DNA of 64,000 nt from Paraburkholderia translucens. Its GTDB lineage: Bacteria; Pseudomonadota; Gammaproteobacteria; Burkholderiales; Burkholderiaceae. The stretch's first letter is position 1. Every line of letters starts with the position of its first letter. Below, piece by piece: positions 48,586-57,635 of the stretch. The notes beneath the pieces are model-generated. The model saw only the letters and a program-made list of their open reading frames with translations. It had not been told where the DNA came from and did not search any database. The translations under genes were made by a program, and so were the position numbers. The DNA is taken from contig NZ_JAJITC010000004.1 of the NCBI RefSeq assembly GCF_020881035.1, positions 124,001 through 188,000 of the forward strand. Reading direction: 5' to 3'.

Positions 48586-49734
48586 ATGCAATTCGACAAG
48601 CGCGCCTGGCTCGACCGCATCAAACGGATGTTCGTGGGCTTCGACCGTCCGCTCGCACTGATCGTATTTCTGCTGCTGTGCGTGGGCATCGTCACGCTGT
48701 ACAGCGCGACCCTCGACATGCCGGGCCGCGTCGAAGACCAGTTGCGCAACATCCTGCTGACCTTCGTGCTGATGTGGGCGCTCGCCAATGTGCCGCCCAA
48801 TACGCTGATGCGCTTCGCGGTTCCGCTTTATACGTTCGGCATCGCGTTACTGGTCGCGGTCGCCATGTTCGGCCTCACGCGCAAGGGCGCGAAGCGCTGG
48901 ATCAACGTCGGCGTGGTAATCCAGCCGTCGGAAATCCTGAAGATCGCCACGCCGCTGATGCTCGCCTGGTACTTCCACCGCCGCGAAGGTGTGATGCGCT
49001 GGTACGACTACCTGGTCGGCTTCGCGATCCTCATCGTGCCGGTCGGGCTGATCGCGAAGCAGCCCGACCTCGGCACGGCCGTGCTCGTGTTCGCGGCCGG
49101 CTTGTTCGTGATTTACTTCGCGGGACTGAGCTTCAAGCTGATCGTGCCGGTGCTGATCGCAGCCGTGATCGCGGTCGGTTCGATCGCCGCGTTCCAGGAC
49201 AAGATCTGTCAGCCCGAAGTGCAGTGGCCGCTGATGCACGACTATCAGAAGCACCGCATCTGCACGCTGCTCGATCCGACTTCGGACCCGCTCGGCAAAG
49301 GCTTCCACACGATTCAGGCGGTCATCGCGATCGGCTCGGGCGGCCCGCTCGGCAAGGGCTGGCTGAAGGGCACGCAGGCGCATCTGGAGTTCATCCCCGA
49401 AAAGCACACCGACTTCATCTTCGCCGTGTTTTCGGAAGAGTTCGGTTTGGCGGGCGGGATCGTGCTCCTCACGCTATACATGCTATTGATCGCGCGCGGA
49501 CTTTACATCGCAGCCAATGGCGCGACCTTGTTCGGGCGATTACTGGCCGGCTCGTTGACGATGGCGTTCTTCACGTACGCGTTCGTCAATATCGGCATGG
49601 TAAGCGGGATTCTGCCGGTGGTCGGCGTGCCATTGCCGTTCATGAGTTACGGCGGCACTGCGCTGACCACGTTGGGCGTCGCGATCGGGCTGATCATGAG
49701 CGTCGCGCGACAGAAGCGCTTGATGCAGAGCTAA
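48586..49734 (+). CDS. rodA: Peptidoglycan glycosyltransferase RodA
   Basis: This 382-residue SEDS-family polymerase has about ten membrane segments. Conserved stretches are FGLTRKGAKRWINVGVVIQPSE, KQPDLGTAVLVFAAG with the catalytic Asp-bearing loop, and FIPEKHTDFIFAVFSEEFGL. It works with PBP2. AAGGAG precedes the ATG. The frame opens at 48157 inside mrdA, which is a shadow. An intrinsic terminator follows. Confidence 0.96.
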   Translation: MQFDKRAWLDRIKRMFVGFDRPLALIVFLLLCVGIVTLYSATLDMPGRVEDQLRNILLTFVLMWALANVPPNTLMRFAVPLYTFGIALLVAVAMFGLTRKGAKRWINVGVVIQPSEILKIATPLMLAWYFHRREGVMRWYDYLVGFAILIVPVGLIAKQPDLGTAVLVFAAGLFVIYFAGLSFKLIVPVLIAAVIAVGSIAAFQDKICQPEVQWPLMHDYQKHRICTLLDPTSDPLGKGFHTIQAVIAIGSGGPLGKGWLKGTQAHLEFIPEKHTDFIFAVFSEEFGLAGGIVLLTLYMLLIARGLYIAANGATLFGRLLAGSLTMAFFTYAFVNIGMVSGILPVVGVPLPFMSYGGTALTTLGVAIGLIMSVARQKRLMQS

Positions 49735-49770
49735 CCGCAACTGGCCGCACGCAGCGATAGAACATGAACA

Positions 49771-49799
49771 CAGGGCGCTCCTTGCGGGCGCCCTGTTTC
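49771..49799 (+). terminator. Intrinsic terminator of the mre operon
   Basis: CAGGGCGC at 49771-49778 pairs with GCGCCCTG at 49788-49795, followed by TTTCGTC. It lies 37 bases after the rodA stop and two bases before the end of the convergent Sel1 gene. The T-run is short. Confidence 0.72.
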
Positions 49800-49800
49800 G

Positions 49801-50535
49801 TCACTGCGGTTTCACTTCCTTCTGATCGCGCAGCTGCGCACTCAATTGCTGATACTTCAGGCGCGCCGCGGGGTCACCCTGCGCCGCCGCGGCCGCGTAA
49901 TACGCGCGCGCCACATTCAGATTCCTGTCGACACCATCTCCGCCGCGCTCGTAGAACGAGCCGGTTACATACTGCGCGGTCATGTCGCCGCCCTGCGCCG
50001 CCTTCTTGTACCAGACGAACGCCTGCCTGTTGTCGCGCCCGGTGCCTCGCCCATCGAGGAACTGATTCGCGAGCGCCAGCTCCGCCTGCACGTGCCCCTG
50101 CTCGGCCGCCTTCATGAACCAGCGATGCGCCTCCACCGGGTCGCGCTCGACGAACTCGCCATCGTCGTACATCTTCCCGTACACGTATTGCGCGTGCGAC
50201 ATGTTCGCGTCGGCGGCCTTGCGTAGCCACTTCTTGCCTTCGTCGACGTTGACCGGCGCGCCCTCGCCGTTGAGCAACATCATCGCGTAATTGAATTGGG
50301 CGAGCCGGCTACCGCGCTCGGCGGCCTGGCGGAATTCGGCCAGCGCCGCGCCGAGGTTGCCGGCGTTGTAGTCGGCCACCGCGGATTGTGTCTGCGGATC
50401 ATCCGCCTTCGCGACGCGATCCTGCGCGTATGCGGCCTCCCACGCGCCACTCGCGAGCAGCGCCGCGGCGAAGATCACGCGCGCCGTCGCCCGCGCGATA
50501 ACGCGCCCGGCAACACCCTGCACTCTGCCGTTCAT
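49801..50535 (-). CDS. Exported Sel1-like repeat protein
   Basis: This 244-residue protein has a signal peptide (VIFAAALLASGAWEAAYAQ) and four to five Sel1/TPR-like repeats in residues 50-225, for example AQFNYAMMLLNGEGAPVNVD, AQYVYGKMYDDGEFVERDPV and AELALANQFLDGRGTGRD. Such periplasmic repeat proteins act as scaffolds. The function is unknown. It overlaps the upstream aldolase gene by four bases, although the two products have no obvious link. Confidence 0.88.
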   Translation of the reverse strand: MNGRVQGVAGRVIARATARVIFAAALLASGAWEAAYAQDRVAKADDPQTQSAVADYNAGNLGAALAEFRQAAERGSRLAQFNYAMMLLNGEGAPVNVDEGKKWLRKAADANMSHAQYVYGKMYDDGEFVERDPVEAHRWFMKAAEQGHVQAELALANQFLDGRGTGRDNRQAFVWYKKAAQGGDMTAQYVTGSFYERGGDGVDRNLNVARAYYAAAAAQGDPAARLKYQQLSAQLRDQKEVKPQ

Positions 50536-51314
50536 GACCGCACCTCCTGTAATGCCTGACGCGTCGCGCGCAACATCCAGATCACATCGGCGGCCAGCGC
50601 GACGAAGCGAAAGCCGGCATCACGATGCTGCCGCGCACCCGCCACGTCCATGGCGAAAATGCCGGCGGCAATGCCGGCCTTGTCCGCCGCGCTGACGACG
50701 CGCGCCATGGCCGCCTGCACCTCCGCGTGCTTCGCGTCGCCGAGATGACCGAGACTCGCGGCCAGATCGGCCGGCCCGACGAACAGGCAATCGACGCCCG
50801 GCGTCGCCGCGATTTGCTCGACCTCCTGCAAGCCGGCCGCCGATTCGATCTGGACAATCGTCGCGATCTGCGCGTTGGCCGTCTGCAGGTAATCGCGGCG
50901 CATGCCATAACCGGCCGCGCGCACGACGCCCGCGACGCCGCGCAGGCCGTCGAGCGCCTCGGCGGTCGGATATTGCGTGAGCCGCACGGCGCGTGCCGCG
51001 TCTTCAGCGGATTCGATGTTAGGGAACATCAGCGTACGCGCTCCGGCGTCAAGCACGTGCTTGACGAGCCACGGCTCGCTCGCGGGCACGCGCACCACCG
51101 GCTCGCTCGGCAGATGCGCGGCGGCGATCGCGCGCAATTGCGACTCGACGCCGCCGCTATCGTTGGGCGCGTGCTCCATGTCGATCAACAGCCAGTCGAA
51201 GCCGGCGTGCGCGAGCGCTTCGGCCGCGGCGTCGCTGCCGAGTGACAGCCACAGCCCGAACAGCGGCGCGTTGTCCTTTAGACGTTGTTTGAGGGAATTG
51301 GTGAAGGTGCTCAT
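50532..51314 (-). CDS. HpcH/HpaI family aldolase
   Basis: This 260-residue enzyme is a class II, metal-dependent pyruvate aldolase. It shows GLWLSLGSDAAAEALAHAGF, LIDMEHAPND, PVVRVPASEPWLVKHVLDAG and VQIESAAGLQEVEQIAATPG with the metal-binding Glu, and FVGPADLAASLGHLG. Likely substrates are 2-keto-3-deoxy sugar acids or 4-hydroxy-2-oxo acids; the exact one cannot be read. It forms a two-gene unit with the Sel1 protein gene. Confidence 0.88.
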   Translation of the reverse strand: MSTFTNSLKQRLKDNAPLFGLWLSLGSDAAAEALAHAGFDWLLIDMEHAPNDSGGVESQLRAIAAAHLPSEPVVRVPASEPWLVKHVLDAGARTLMFPNIESAEDAARAVRLTQYPTAEALDGLRGVAGVVRAAGYGMRRDYLQTANAQIATIVQIESAAGLQEVEQIAATPGVDCLFVGPADLAASLGHLGDAKHAEVQAAMARVVSAADKAGIAAGIFAMDVAGARQHRDAGFRFVALAADVIWMLRATRQALQEVRS

Positions 51315-51517
51315 CGGCTGGCCTCGCGCAGTTTTGCAGTGCGAAGCGGGGCCAGATAGCGAATCACGCAGGCACCGGGGCGATGACGGCCTCGAAGCCT
51401 GCTGCGTCGCAATGCGGGAACCGGCATGACTCGCTCCGCGTGGTTGTCGGAACGATCATACCGTGACAATAACGCGAAGGTTCGCTCGCGCGGCGGGATA
51501 TGGCTTGAGGTGCAGAG

Positions 51518-51964
51518 CTAGTCGCGGACGACGTCTGCCCAGCAATTCGGCGTTTCGTACAGCCGCACTTTGTGCAGGCGCAGGTTCACGCCGTAGTGCG
51601 CGTCGTAGACATTCGCGAGTATGTGGAACGCAATCGCGGCGAGGTTTTCGACGGTGGGAATGCGATCGATCACGACCGTCTTGTGACCCGCCATGCTGTC
51701 GAGAAAGCCACGCACCTGCGTGTCGCCTTCATAGACGAGAAACGCGTGGTCCCACTTGTCGACCAGGTGCTCGGTTGCGAGCGACTTCACGTCGGCGAAA
51801 TCCATCACCATACCGCGATCGGGTGCGCCTTCGGTGTCGACCAGATCGCCTTGCAACGTGATTTCGAGCACGTAGCGATGACCGTGCAGATTACGGCACT
51901 GGCTGCGGTGATCGGGAATGCGGTGGCCCGCGTCGAATTCGAGTTTTCGGGTAATCGTCAGCAC
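51518..51964 (-). CDS. queD: 6-carboxytetrahydropterin synthase
   Basis: This 148-residue enzyme converts dihydroneopterin triphosphate to 6-carboxytetrahydropterin in queuosine synthesis. Zinc ligands are H14 in FDAGHRIPDH and H27 and H29 in CRNLHGHRY, with the catalytic C23. The late catalytic residues are in YETPNCWADV. It is the last gene of the queC-queE-queD unit, six bases after queE. Confidence 0.94.
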   Translation of the reverse strand: MLTITRKLEFDAGHRIPDHRSQCRNLHGHRYVLEITLQGDLVDTEGAPDRGMVMDFADVKSLATEHLVDKWDHAFLVYEGDTQVRGFLDSMAGHKTVVIDRIPTVENLAAIAFHILANVYDAHYGVNLRLHKVRLYETPNCWADVVRD

Positions 51965-51970
51965 GGCAAA

Positions 51971-52603
51971 TCAGGGAATGTTCAGATACTTGTGAGTCTG
52001 CATCGACAGGCGCCACTGCGGATGACGCTTGCACCAATCGATCGCGAGCTTCGTGTTGAGGTCGCGCGACGGTCCGTCCATCGGCTGGACAAGGAAATAC
52101 TCGAAGTCGAGCTTCGCGTAGTCGGCGAGACGCTGGTTGTCCTGCGGAACCACGACCTTCAGTTCGTTGCCCTTCGTCACGACGAGCGGCGCGTCGGCCT
52201 TGGGGCTCACGCAGATCCAGTCGATCGTGTCGAGCACCGGCAGCGAGCCGTTGGTTTCGATCGCGATTTCGAAGCCCGCCGCGTGCAGCGCGTCGACGAG
52301 CGGCTGATCGATCTGCAGCATCGGCTCGCCGCCGGTGCACACGACGAAACGTTGGCCCTCGCCCTGCGGCCACTGCGACGCGATTGTCGCGACCAGTTCT
52401 TCGGGGGTGCGGTATTTGCCGCCGTTCTCGCCGTCGGTGCCGACGAAATCGGTATCGCAGAAACGGCAGACGGCTTCCGCGCGATCCTCTTCGCGGCCCG
52501 ACCACAGATTGCAGCCCGCGAAGCGGCAGAACACGGCCGGCCGGCCGGCATTCGCTCCCTCGCCCTGTAGTGTGTAGAAGATTTCCTTCACCGCGTACGT
52601 CAT
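51971..52603 (-). CDS. queE: 7-carboxy-7-deazaguanine synthase
   Basis: This 210-residue radical-SAM enzyme makes 7-carboxy-7-deazaguanine. The cluster cysteines are C31, C46 and C49, a CX14CX2C pattern and not the standard CX3CX2C; this is the form known for Burkholderia QueE. TLQGEGANAGRPAVFCRFAG and CTGGEPMLQIDQPLVDAL are also family motifs. ATG 52603 is chosen; the frame opens at 52633. Confidence 0.94.
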   Translation of the reverse strand: MTYAVKEIFYTLQGEGANAGRPAVFCRFAGCNLWSGREEDRAEAVCRFCDTDFVGTDGENGGKYRTPEELVATIASQWPQGEGQRFVVCTGGEPMLQIDQPLVDALHAAGFEIAIETNGSLPVLDTIDWICVSPKADAPLVVTKGNELKVVVPQDNQRLADYAKLDFEYFLVQPMDGPSRDLNTKLAIDWCKRHPQWRLSMQTHKYLNIP

Positions 52604-52657
52604 GCTGCTTTCTGTCCTGTGTTCCTGAATCAATGATCGGCGCTGCCGCCCGAACCG

Positions 52658-53389
52658 TCAGACCGGCTCGCTGACTTTCTCACCGGCAAGGTAAGCCTCA
52701 TAGCCACGCTTGCGCAACCGGCATGCCGGGCATGCGCCGCAGCCGAAGCCCCACGCGTGCAGCTCGGCGCGTTCGCCGACATAGCAGGTATGCGTCTCGA
52801 CGCGTACCAGTTCCACCAGCTCGTCGCCGCCGAGCTCGTGGGCGAGACGCCACGTGTCGGCCTTGTCGAGCCACATCAGCGGCGTCTCCAGCGCGAAGCG
52901 CTTGTCCATGCCGAGATTCAGCGTGACCTGCAGCGCCTTCATCGTGTCGTCGCGGCAATCGGGGTAGCCCGAGAAGTCCGTTTCGCACATCCCGCCGACC
53001 AGCACCTGCAAGCCGCGCCGATACGCAATGGCCGCGGCAATCGTCATGAACATCAGATTGCGGCCCGGCACGAACGTGTTCGGCAAACCATTGGCCGTCG
53101 CCTCAATCTCGATCTCGCGTGTCATCGCGGTGTCGCTGATCGCACCGAGCAGCGACAGGTCAATCATGTGATCGTCGCCGAGACGGCCGGCCCAAGCCGG
53201 AAATGCGCGCACGATGGCCTGACGGAACCCCTCGCGGCACTCGAGTTCGACACGGTGCCGCTGACCATAATCGAAGCCGAGCGTTTCGACCGTGTCGTAG
53301 CGATCGAGCGCCCACGCGAGACACGTGGCGGAATCCTGGCCGCCGGAAAACAGCACGAGCGCGCTACGCTTAGCGTCTTTGCGGATCAC
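52658..53389 (-). CDS. queC: 7-cyano-7-deazaguanine synthase
   Basis: This 243-residue enzyme forms preQ0 from 7-carboxy-7-deazaguanine with ATP and ammonia. It has the PP-loop SGGQDS at residues 15-20, [15 protein letters not shown], and zinc cysteines in [11 protein letters not shown] plus one in HTCYVGE. The start is GTG 53389 ([17 protein letters not shown]). The frame opens to 53626, but the longer part is not QueC-like. It is the first gene of the que unit. Confidence 0.93.
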   Translation of the reverse strand: MIRKDAKRSALVLFSGGQDSATCLAWALDRYDTVETLGFDYGQRHRVELECREGFRQAIVRAFPAWAGRLGDDHMIDLSLLGAISDTAMTREIEIEATANGLPNTFVPGRNLMFMTIAAAIAYRRGLQVLVGGMCETDFSGYPDCRDDTMKALQVTLNLGMDKRFALETPLMWLDKADTWRLAHELGGDELVELVRVETHTCYVGERAELHAWGFGCGACPACRLRKRGYEAYLAGEKVSEPV

Positions 53390-53739
53390 CGTGATACTCC
53401 GTGAATGAGAGTGCCACGTCGCGCTGCGCGAGATGCGCCATGCAAGCAACGCGGCGCGACGTGTGCCGGCTCTGTGCCGGTCCAAAGCAGTATAGGTCGC
53501 GGGTTGCGCGTGAACGTGGCCGGGCGCTTGTACCGCCGATCGTCGGACGAAGGATTGGGTGCTTCGGCGTTGCGATGCGTTCGGCACCGCATGCGCGCGC
53601 TGCACGACCGCGTGCGACGCCTGCATGCAAGTCCTTGAACTGGCGCGATTTTATCACGCGGCACCGAACGACACCGACACTAGCGGTCCCACGCGCGCGG
53701 CTCGAACTGCATGGCAAGCCGAAGCAACGACTTGCCCGC
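53390..53739. other. Leader region of queC
   Basis: No gene is supported in these 350 bases. On the minus strand TATACT at 53494-53489 is a possible -10 element about 100 bases before queC, with a weak -35. I see no A-rich preQ1 riboswitch core. Confidence 0.4.
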
Positions 53740-53780
53740 CAAACGGAAAAGCCCCAGGAATCTTGCGATTTCCTGGGGCT
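53740..53780 (-). terminator. Intrinsic terminator of tRNA-Phe
   Basis: On the minus strand AGCCCCAGGAA and TTCCTGGGGCT form a perfect eleven-base stem over a nine-base loop, followed by TTTTCCGTTT. It lies a few bases after the CCA end of the tRNA. Confidence 0.88.
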
Positions 53781-53786
53781 GAATCC

Positions 53787-53862
53787 TGGTGGCCTGGGGC
53801 GGAATCGAACCACCGACACGCGGATTTTCAATCCGCTGCTCTACCAACTGAGCTACCGGGCC
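53787..53862 (-). tRNA. tRNA-Phe (anticodon GAA)
   Basis: On the minus strand this 76-base gene starts GGCCCGGTAGCTCAG and ends in an encoded CCA. The acceptor arms GGCCCGG and CCAGGCC pair with a G-T wobble. The anticodon loop TTGAAAA lies between GCGGA and TCCGC, so the anticodon is GAA. The T-loop GGTTCGATTCC is normal. A terminator follows. Confidence 0.97.
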
Positions 53863-53956
53863 AACGAAGAACGAAACTATACCAAGCGATCCGCAGTTCA
53901 GCAAGCCCTTTCATAAAAAACCTTGCCGGGCCGCGTTCGCCTGCAACGGATGGCGC

Positions 53957-54646
53957 TCACTCTCCCTTGTTCTTGCCGAGATCGACGCCGAGTTGCTTCA
54001 GCTTGCGATAAAGATGCGTGCGCTCGAGCCCGGTCTTCTCCGCGACGCGCGTCATGCTGCCATTCTCGCGCGCGAGGTGATATTCGAAGTACGCGCGTTC
54101 GAACGCGTCGCGCGCATCGCGCAGCGGAATGTCGAACGAGATCGATGCGGTTTGCGCAGCGAGCGCGCCGCCGCCGAGGCCATCGCTCGACAGTATCGGC
54201 AACGCGGCCGACGACGCGACTGACGTTGCGCTGACCGGCAGCGCCGGCTTCGCAGCCACGCCGCCAGGCACGGGCGCCGCGTTACCACGCGCGAGTCCCT
54301 GCTCGACCGCCTTCAGCAGCTTTTGCAACGCGATCGGCTTTTCGAGGAAGTTGAGCGCGCCGATCTTGGTGGCTTCGACCGCGGTGTCGATCGTCGCGTG
54401 GCCGGACATCATGATGACGGGCATCGTCAACTGACCTTGCGCAGCCCATTCCTTGAGCAAGGTCACGCCGTCGGTGTCCGGCATCCAGATGTCGAGCAGC
54501 ACGAGATCCGGCACCTGACGCAAACGGAACTCGCGCGCCTCCTGCGCGTTCTCAGCGGCCTCCACGACGTGTCCCTCGTCGCTCAGGATCTCCGAGAGCA
54601 ATTCCCGGATGCCCATTTCATCATCTACCACCAGGATGGTTGCCAT
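53957..54646 (-). CDS. NtrX-like response regulator without an AAA+ domain
   Basis: This 229-residue protein has a receiver domain (residues 1-120) with D8-D9, phospho-acceptor D52 in VLLDIWMPDTDG, and Lys in NFLEKPIA. An Ala/Pro/Ser-rich linker follows (about 122-165), then a Fis-type helix-turn-helix (GSMTRVAEKTGLERTHLYRK). The receiver and HTH resemble NtrX, but the roughly 240-residue sigma-54-interacting AAA+ domain is absent, so it cannot activate sigma-54 promoters in the usual way. It starts directly after the kinase gene stop. Its kinase is NtrY-like. Confidence 0.88.
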   Translation of the reverse strand: MATILVVDDEMGIRELLSEILSDEGHVVEAAENAQEAREFRLRQVPDLVLLDIWMPDTDGVTLLKEWAAQGQLTMPVIMMSGHATIDTAVEATKIGALNFLEKPIALQKLLKAVEQGLARGNAAPVPGGVAAKPALPVSATSVASSAALPILSSDGLGGGALAAQTASISFDIPLRDARDAFERAYFEYHLARENGSMTRVAEKTGLERTHLYRKLKQLGVDLGKNKGE

Positions 54647-57046
54647 TTACGCTGCCCTTGTCTGCACTGTTGCTTTTGTCGTTCCCTGCGACGCACTGCT
54701 GTGCGCCGGATGCGCGGGGTCTTCCGCAAGCTGAAGGAAGAGGATCGAAATCTGCGCGCCTTCGACTACGTCGCCAGCCTTCATGCGATTACGAATGTCG
54801 ATGCGCGCGCCGTGTTCGTCGACGATCTTCTTGACCATCGCAAGTCCCAGACCCGTACCCTTAGCCTTGGTCGTCACGTACGGCTCGAACGCGCGCGTGA
54901 GGATACGCGCGGGGAAACCTGGTCCGTTATCCGACACGGTCAGACGTACCGCGACGCGTGCCTTGCCTTGCGCGTCGGGGTCTCCGTATTCTACTGTCCT
55001 CGTCTCGAGCAAAACACGCGGATGCGCGACCTCGGCCACCGCGTCCTGCGCGTTCTGCAGCAGGTTGTGGATCACCTGACGCAACTGCGTCGCGTCGCCG
55101 CGTATCGCGGGCAATGCCGCAAGCTCGACCTGGATCGCACCCTTGCCTTCCTCTATACCGTACAGCGTCAGCACTTCGCTGACCAGATCGTTCAACTGCA
55201 GATGCGCGAGTACGGCGGGTGGCGTGCGTGCGTAGTCGCGAAAATTGTCGACCATCTGCTTCATCGCTGCGACCTGATTGACGATCGTCGTCGCGCCGCG
55301 CTTCAACACGTCAGCATCTGACGGCGCGAGCTTGTCGGCGAGTTTCATCTGCAAACGCTCGGCCGAGAGTTGAATCGGCGTGAGCGGATTCTTGATCTCG
55401 TGCGCGAGCCGCCGCGCGACTTCGCCCCAGGCGATCGAACGCTGTGCGGAGATCACGTCGGAGATGTCGTCGAAGACGATAACGTAGCCCGAGGTCTGCA
55501 AGTCTTCGGCATCGCGCTCGTTCGCCGCGACGAGGCGCGCGCCGCGCACGAGCAACGTGAGCGGCTCGGCCTCGCCAGCCACCGGCACCGAAAACTGCTG
55601 CTGCCAGTGGCCGTTGTCGTTTTGGCCAACTTCGCTCGCTGCTTCGCGATCGGCAAAAGCTTTGCGCACCATCGCACCGAAATCGCCGAGCACGCCGATC
55701 TGATCGAGCGACGAACCGAGCACCGTCTGGAAGGGCTGACGGAAGATCCGCTCGGCGCCGCGATTCGCGGTGGTCAGCCGGAACTGCCGGTCGAATACGA
55801 ACACGCCCGCGGTCAGGTTCGCGAGAATGCTTTCGAGATACGCCTTCGAATGCTCCAGCGCGATACGATTTTTCTCGACCGCCCCGCGCGCTTCCGAGAG
55901 CTGCCGCGTCATTGCGTTGAACGACTGCGTGAGGAAGCCCAGCTCGTCACGTGACTTGATTTCGCGTTTGGGCGTGTAGTCGCCCTCGGTAATTTCCTTC
56001 GTGCCCTGCGCGAGCAGGAACAGCGGCCGCGCGAGCTGATTGCCGAGCGCGAGCGCGAGCATCATTGCGATGAAGGTCGCGAGGAACAGTGACAACGTCA
56101 GCGTGCCGATGTACATCTTGCGCAGACCGGTGCGCCCGAGTGCCTTCTCCTGATACTCGCGATACGCGCGCTGCACGGAATCGGCATTGCGTGCGAGCGT
56201 TGTCGAGACCGGCTGCGTCAGCTGCAGGAAGCGCTCGGCGGGTTGCAATAGCGACGCGTTCGAATCGGGAATACGCTGCACGACGCGCAGACGCAGCGTG
56301 CCCTTGCCGCCGTGCGTCTGCGGGTCGCCGTCCACTTCACCTTCGATGGCGGCATAGCCGTGACCGCGCGCCTGCTCGATCATCAGCGGTGTCGGCAGAT
56401 CGTTCGGCAGCAGCATCGCGTAGTTGCCCGACGCCTGCGCGACCACGTGCATGTCCGGCGCCGCGCCCGACATGCTGCGAGTCGGCTCGACGATCGTCGC
56501 GTCCTGCACGCCGAACTGATCGCGCAGACGCAGCAGGGTCAGCGTGGTACCGGCGGCATCCGCGCTCGCGAGTTGCTCGGACATCAGACGCGCCTTCGTC
56601 TGCAGATCGGACAGCGACGCATCGAGCATGCCGCGCCCGAGATTGAGCCCGGACGCGAGCGCGGTTTCGACGTTCACATCGAACCACGACTCGATACTGC
56701 GCGATACGAACTGATACGACACGATATAGATGATGCCACCCGGCACCACGCCGACCAGCGCCATGAAGAACGCCAGCTTCGCAAGCAGCCGCGTGCCGAA
56801 TTTGCCCGTGCGTAATCGCACGATGATGATGATGACGAGCGTCGTCACCACCAGCAGGAAGACGAGCGCAACCGCGACGTTGGCCGCATACAGCCATTGG
56901 TAATAGCGGTCGAAGAATTCGGTGTTCGCGCTCGCGGCGGCCAGCAACACGAGCAGCAGCACGGCCGTCACCGCTACCGTCGACACCAGCACGCGCACGA
57001 CGATGCTGCTCACACTGGTGGAAGATGAGCGCACTTTATTTAGCAT
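54647..57046 (-). CDS. ntrY: NtrY-like sensor histidine kinase
   Basis: This 799-residue kinase has several N-terminal membrane segments (about residues 15-105), a periplasmic sensor part, another membrane segment near 310-335, then HAMP, a PAS domain (about 410-510), the H-box HEIKNPLTPIQLSAERLQ with the phospho-His near residue 548, and ATP-binding motifs NLLQNAQDAV and DNGPGFP. This is the NtrY layout. It overlaps the DUF4390 gene by 11 bases and abuts the response regulator gene. Confidence 0.9.
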   Translation of the reverse strand: MLNKVRSSSTSVSSIVVRVLVSTVAVTAVLLLVLLAAASANTEFFDRYYQWLYAANVAVALVFLLVVTTLVIIIIVRLRTGKFGTRLLAKLAFFMALVGVVPGGIIYIVSYQFVSRSIESWFDVNVETALASGLNLGRGMLDASLSDLQTKARLMSEQLASADAAGTTLTLLRLRDQFGVQDATIVEPTRSMSGAAPDMHVVAQASGNYAMLLPNDLPTPLMIEQARGHGYAAIEGEVDGDPQTHGGKGTLRLRVVQRIPDSNASLLQPAERFLQLTQPVSTTLARNADSVQRAYREYQEKALGRTGLRKMYIGTLTLSLFLATFIAMMLALALGNQLARPLFLLAQGTKEITEGDYTPKREIKSRDELGFLTQSFNAMTRQLSEARGAVEKNRIALEHSKAYLESILANLTAGVFVFDRQFRLTTANRGAERIFRQPFQTVLGSSLDQIGVLGDFGAMVRKAFADREAASEVGQNDNGHWQQQFSVPVAGEAEPLTLLVRGARLVAANERDAEDLQTSGYVIVFDDISDVISAQRSIAWGEVARRLAHEIKNPLTPIQLSAERLQMKLADKLAPSDADVLKRGATTIVNQVAAMKQMVDNFRDYARTPPAVLAHLQLNDLVSEVLTLYGIEEGKGAIQVELAALPAIRGDATQLRQVIHNLLQNAQDAVAEVAHPRVLLETRTVEYGDPDAQGKARVAVRLTVSDNGPGFPARILTRAFEPYVTTKAKGTGLGLAMVKKIVDEHGARIDIRNRMKAGDVVEGAQISILFLQLAEDPAHPAHSSASQGTTKATVQTRAA

Positions 57047-57635
57047 GTTCGGCCGCCGTGAAAGTGAAGCGCTTCCAGTCGGAGGCGAGGTTCCAGTCGC
57101 GGTTGTTCACCGCGTCGATCTGGAAGGGCTTGGGCATCAGCCCGATATCGAGCGCCATGCGCACCGATGCGATATAGGTTTCGCCGACGCGCACCTGATT
57201 ACGGTCGATCACGTGCCACGACGTCACGTGCTTGATGACCGCGAGTGCATCCTTGAGCGTGGAAAAGCCGAGTTGCAAGCCGCCCGACTGTACGCTCGAC
57301 ACGCGGTATTCGCGCGTGAGCGGCTGGAACGACAGTCGCAAACTTTGCGACACATTGACCGGCTGCTCGTCGAACCAGTACCAGCGCGGTCGGCTCAGTT
57401 CGAAATCGGTCGTGAAGTAAAGCGGAATGCCTTTGTTGACCGCGTCTTCGAGATTGCTGTTCAGATCGAATTCGAAATGCGCGTCGAGACTCCAGCCGCC
57501 ATTGTCAGCCTGCAGCGACGCCCGCTGTACCGCGATCGAGTCAGCGTGTGCCACGCCCGGCACTGCAAGCCAGACGGCCAGCGCGATCCAGAGCACGGCA
57601 GCGAGCCGAAGCGGGAAAAAGCGTTTGATGGTCAC
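57036..57635 (-). CDS. DUF4390 domain-containing exported protein
   Basis: This 199-residue protein has a signal peptide (LAAVLWIALAVWLAVPGVAHA) and a DUF4390 domain (WSLDAHFEFDLNSNLEDAV, GIPLYFTTDFELSRPRWYWFDE). Function is unknown. It sits between rsmB and ntrY with overlaps of four and 11 bases, so all four genes should be translated from one message. The place next to the kinase suggests a periplasmic partner of NtrY (inference). Confidence 0.86.
   Translation of the reverse strand: MTIKRFFPLRLAAVLWIALAVWLAVPGVAHADSIAVQRASLQADNGGWSLDAHFEFDLNSNLEDAVNKGIPLYFTTDFELSRPRWYWFDEQPVNVSQSLRLSFQPLTREYRVSSVQSGGLQLGFSTLKDALAVIKHVTSWHVIDRNQVRVGETYIASVRMALDIGLMPKPFQIDAVNNRDWNLASDWKRFTFTAAEHAK

Noticed and set aside
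53390..53739. A preQ1 riboswitch before queC
   Set aside because: No short hairpin followed by an A-rich tail of the preQ1 type is seen on the minus strand.
53787..53862. tRNA-Phe as an integration site of a mobile element
   Set aside because: There is no integrase gene and no repeated 3' tRNA end nearby; the flanks are core genes and a tRNA terminator.
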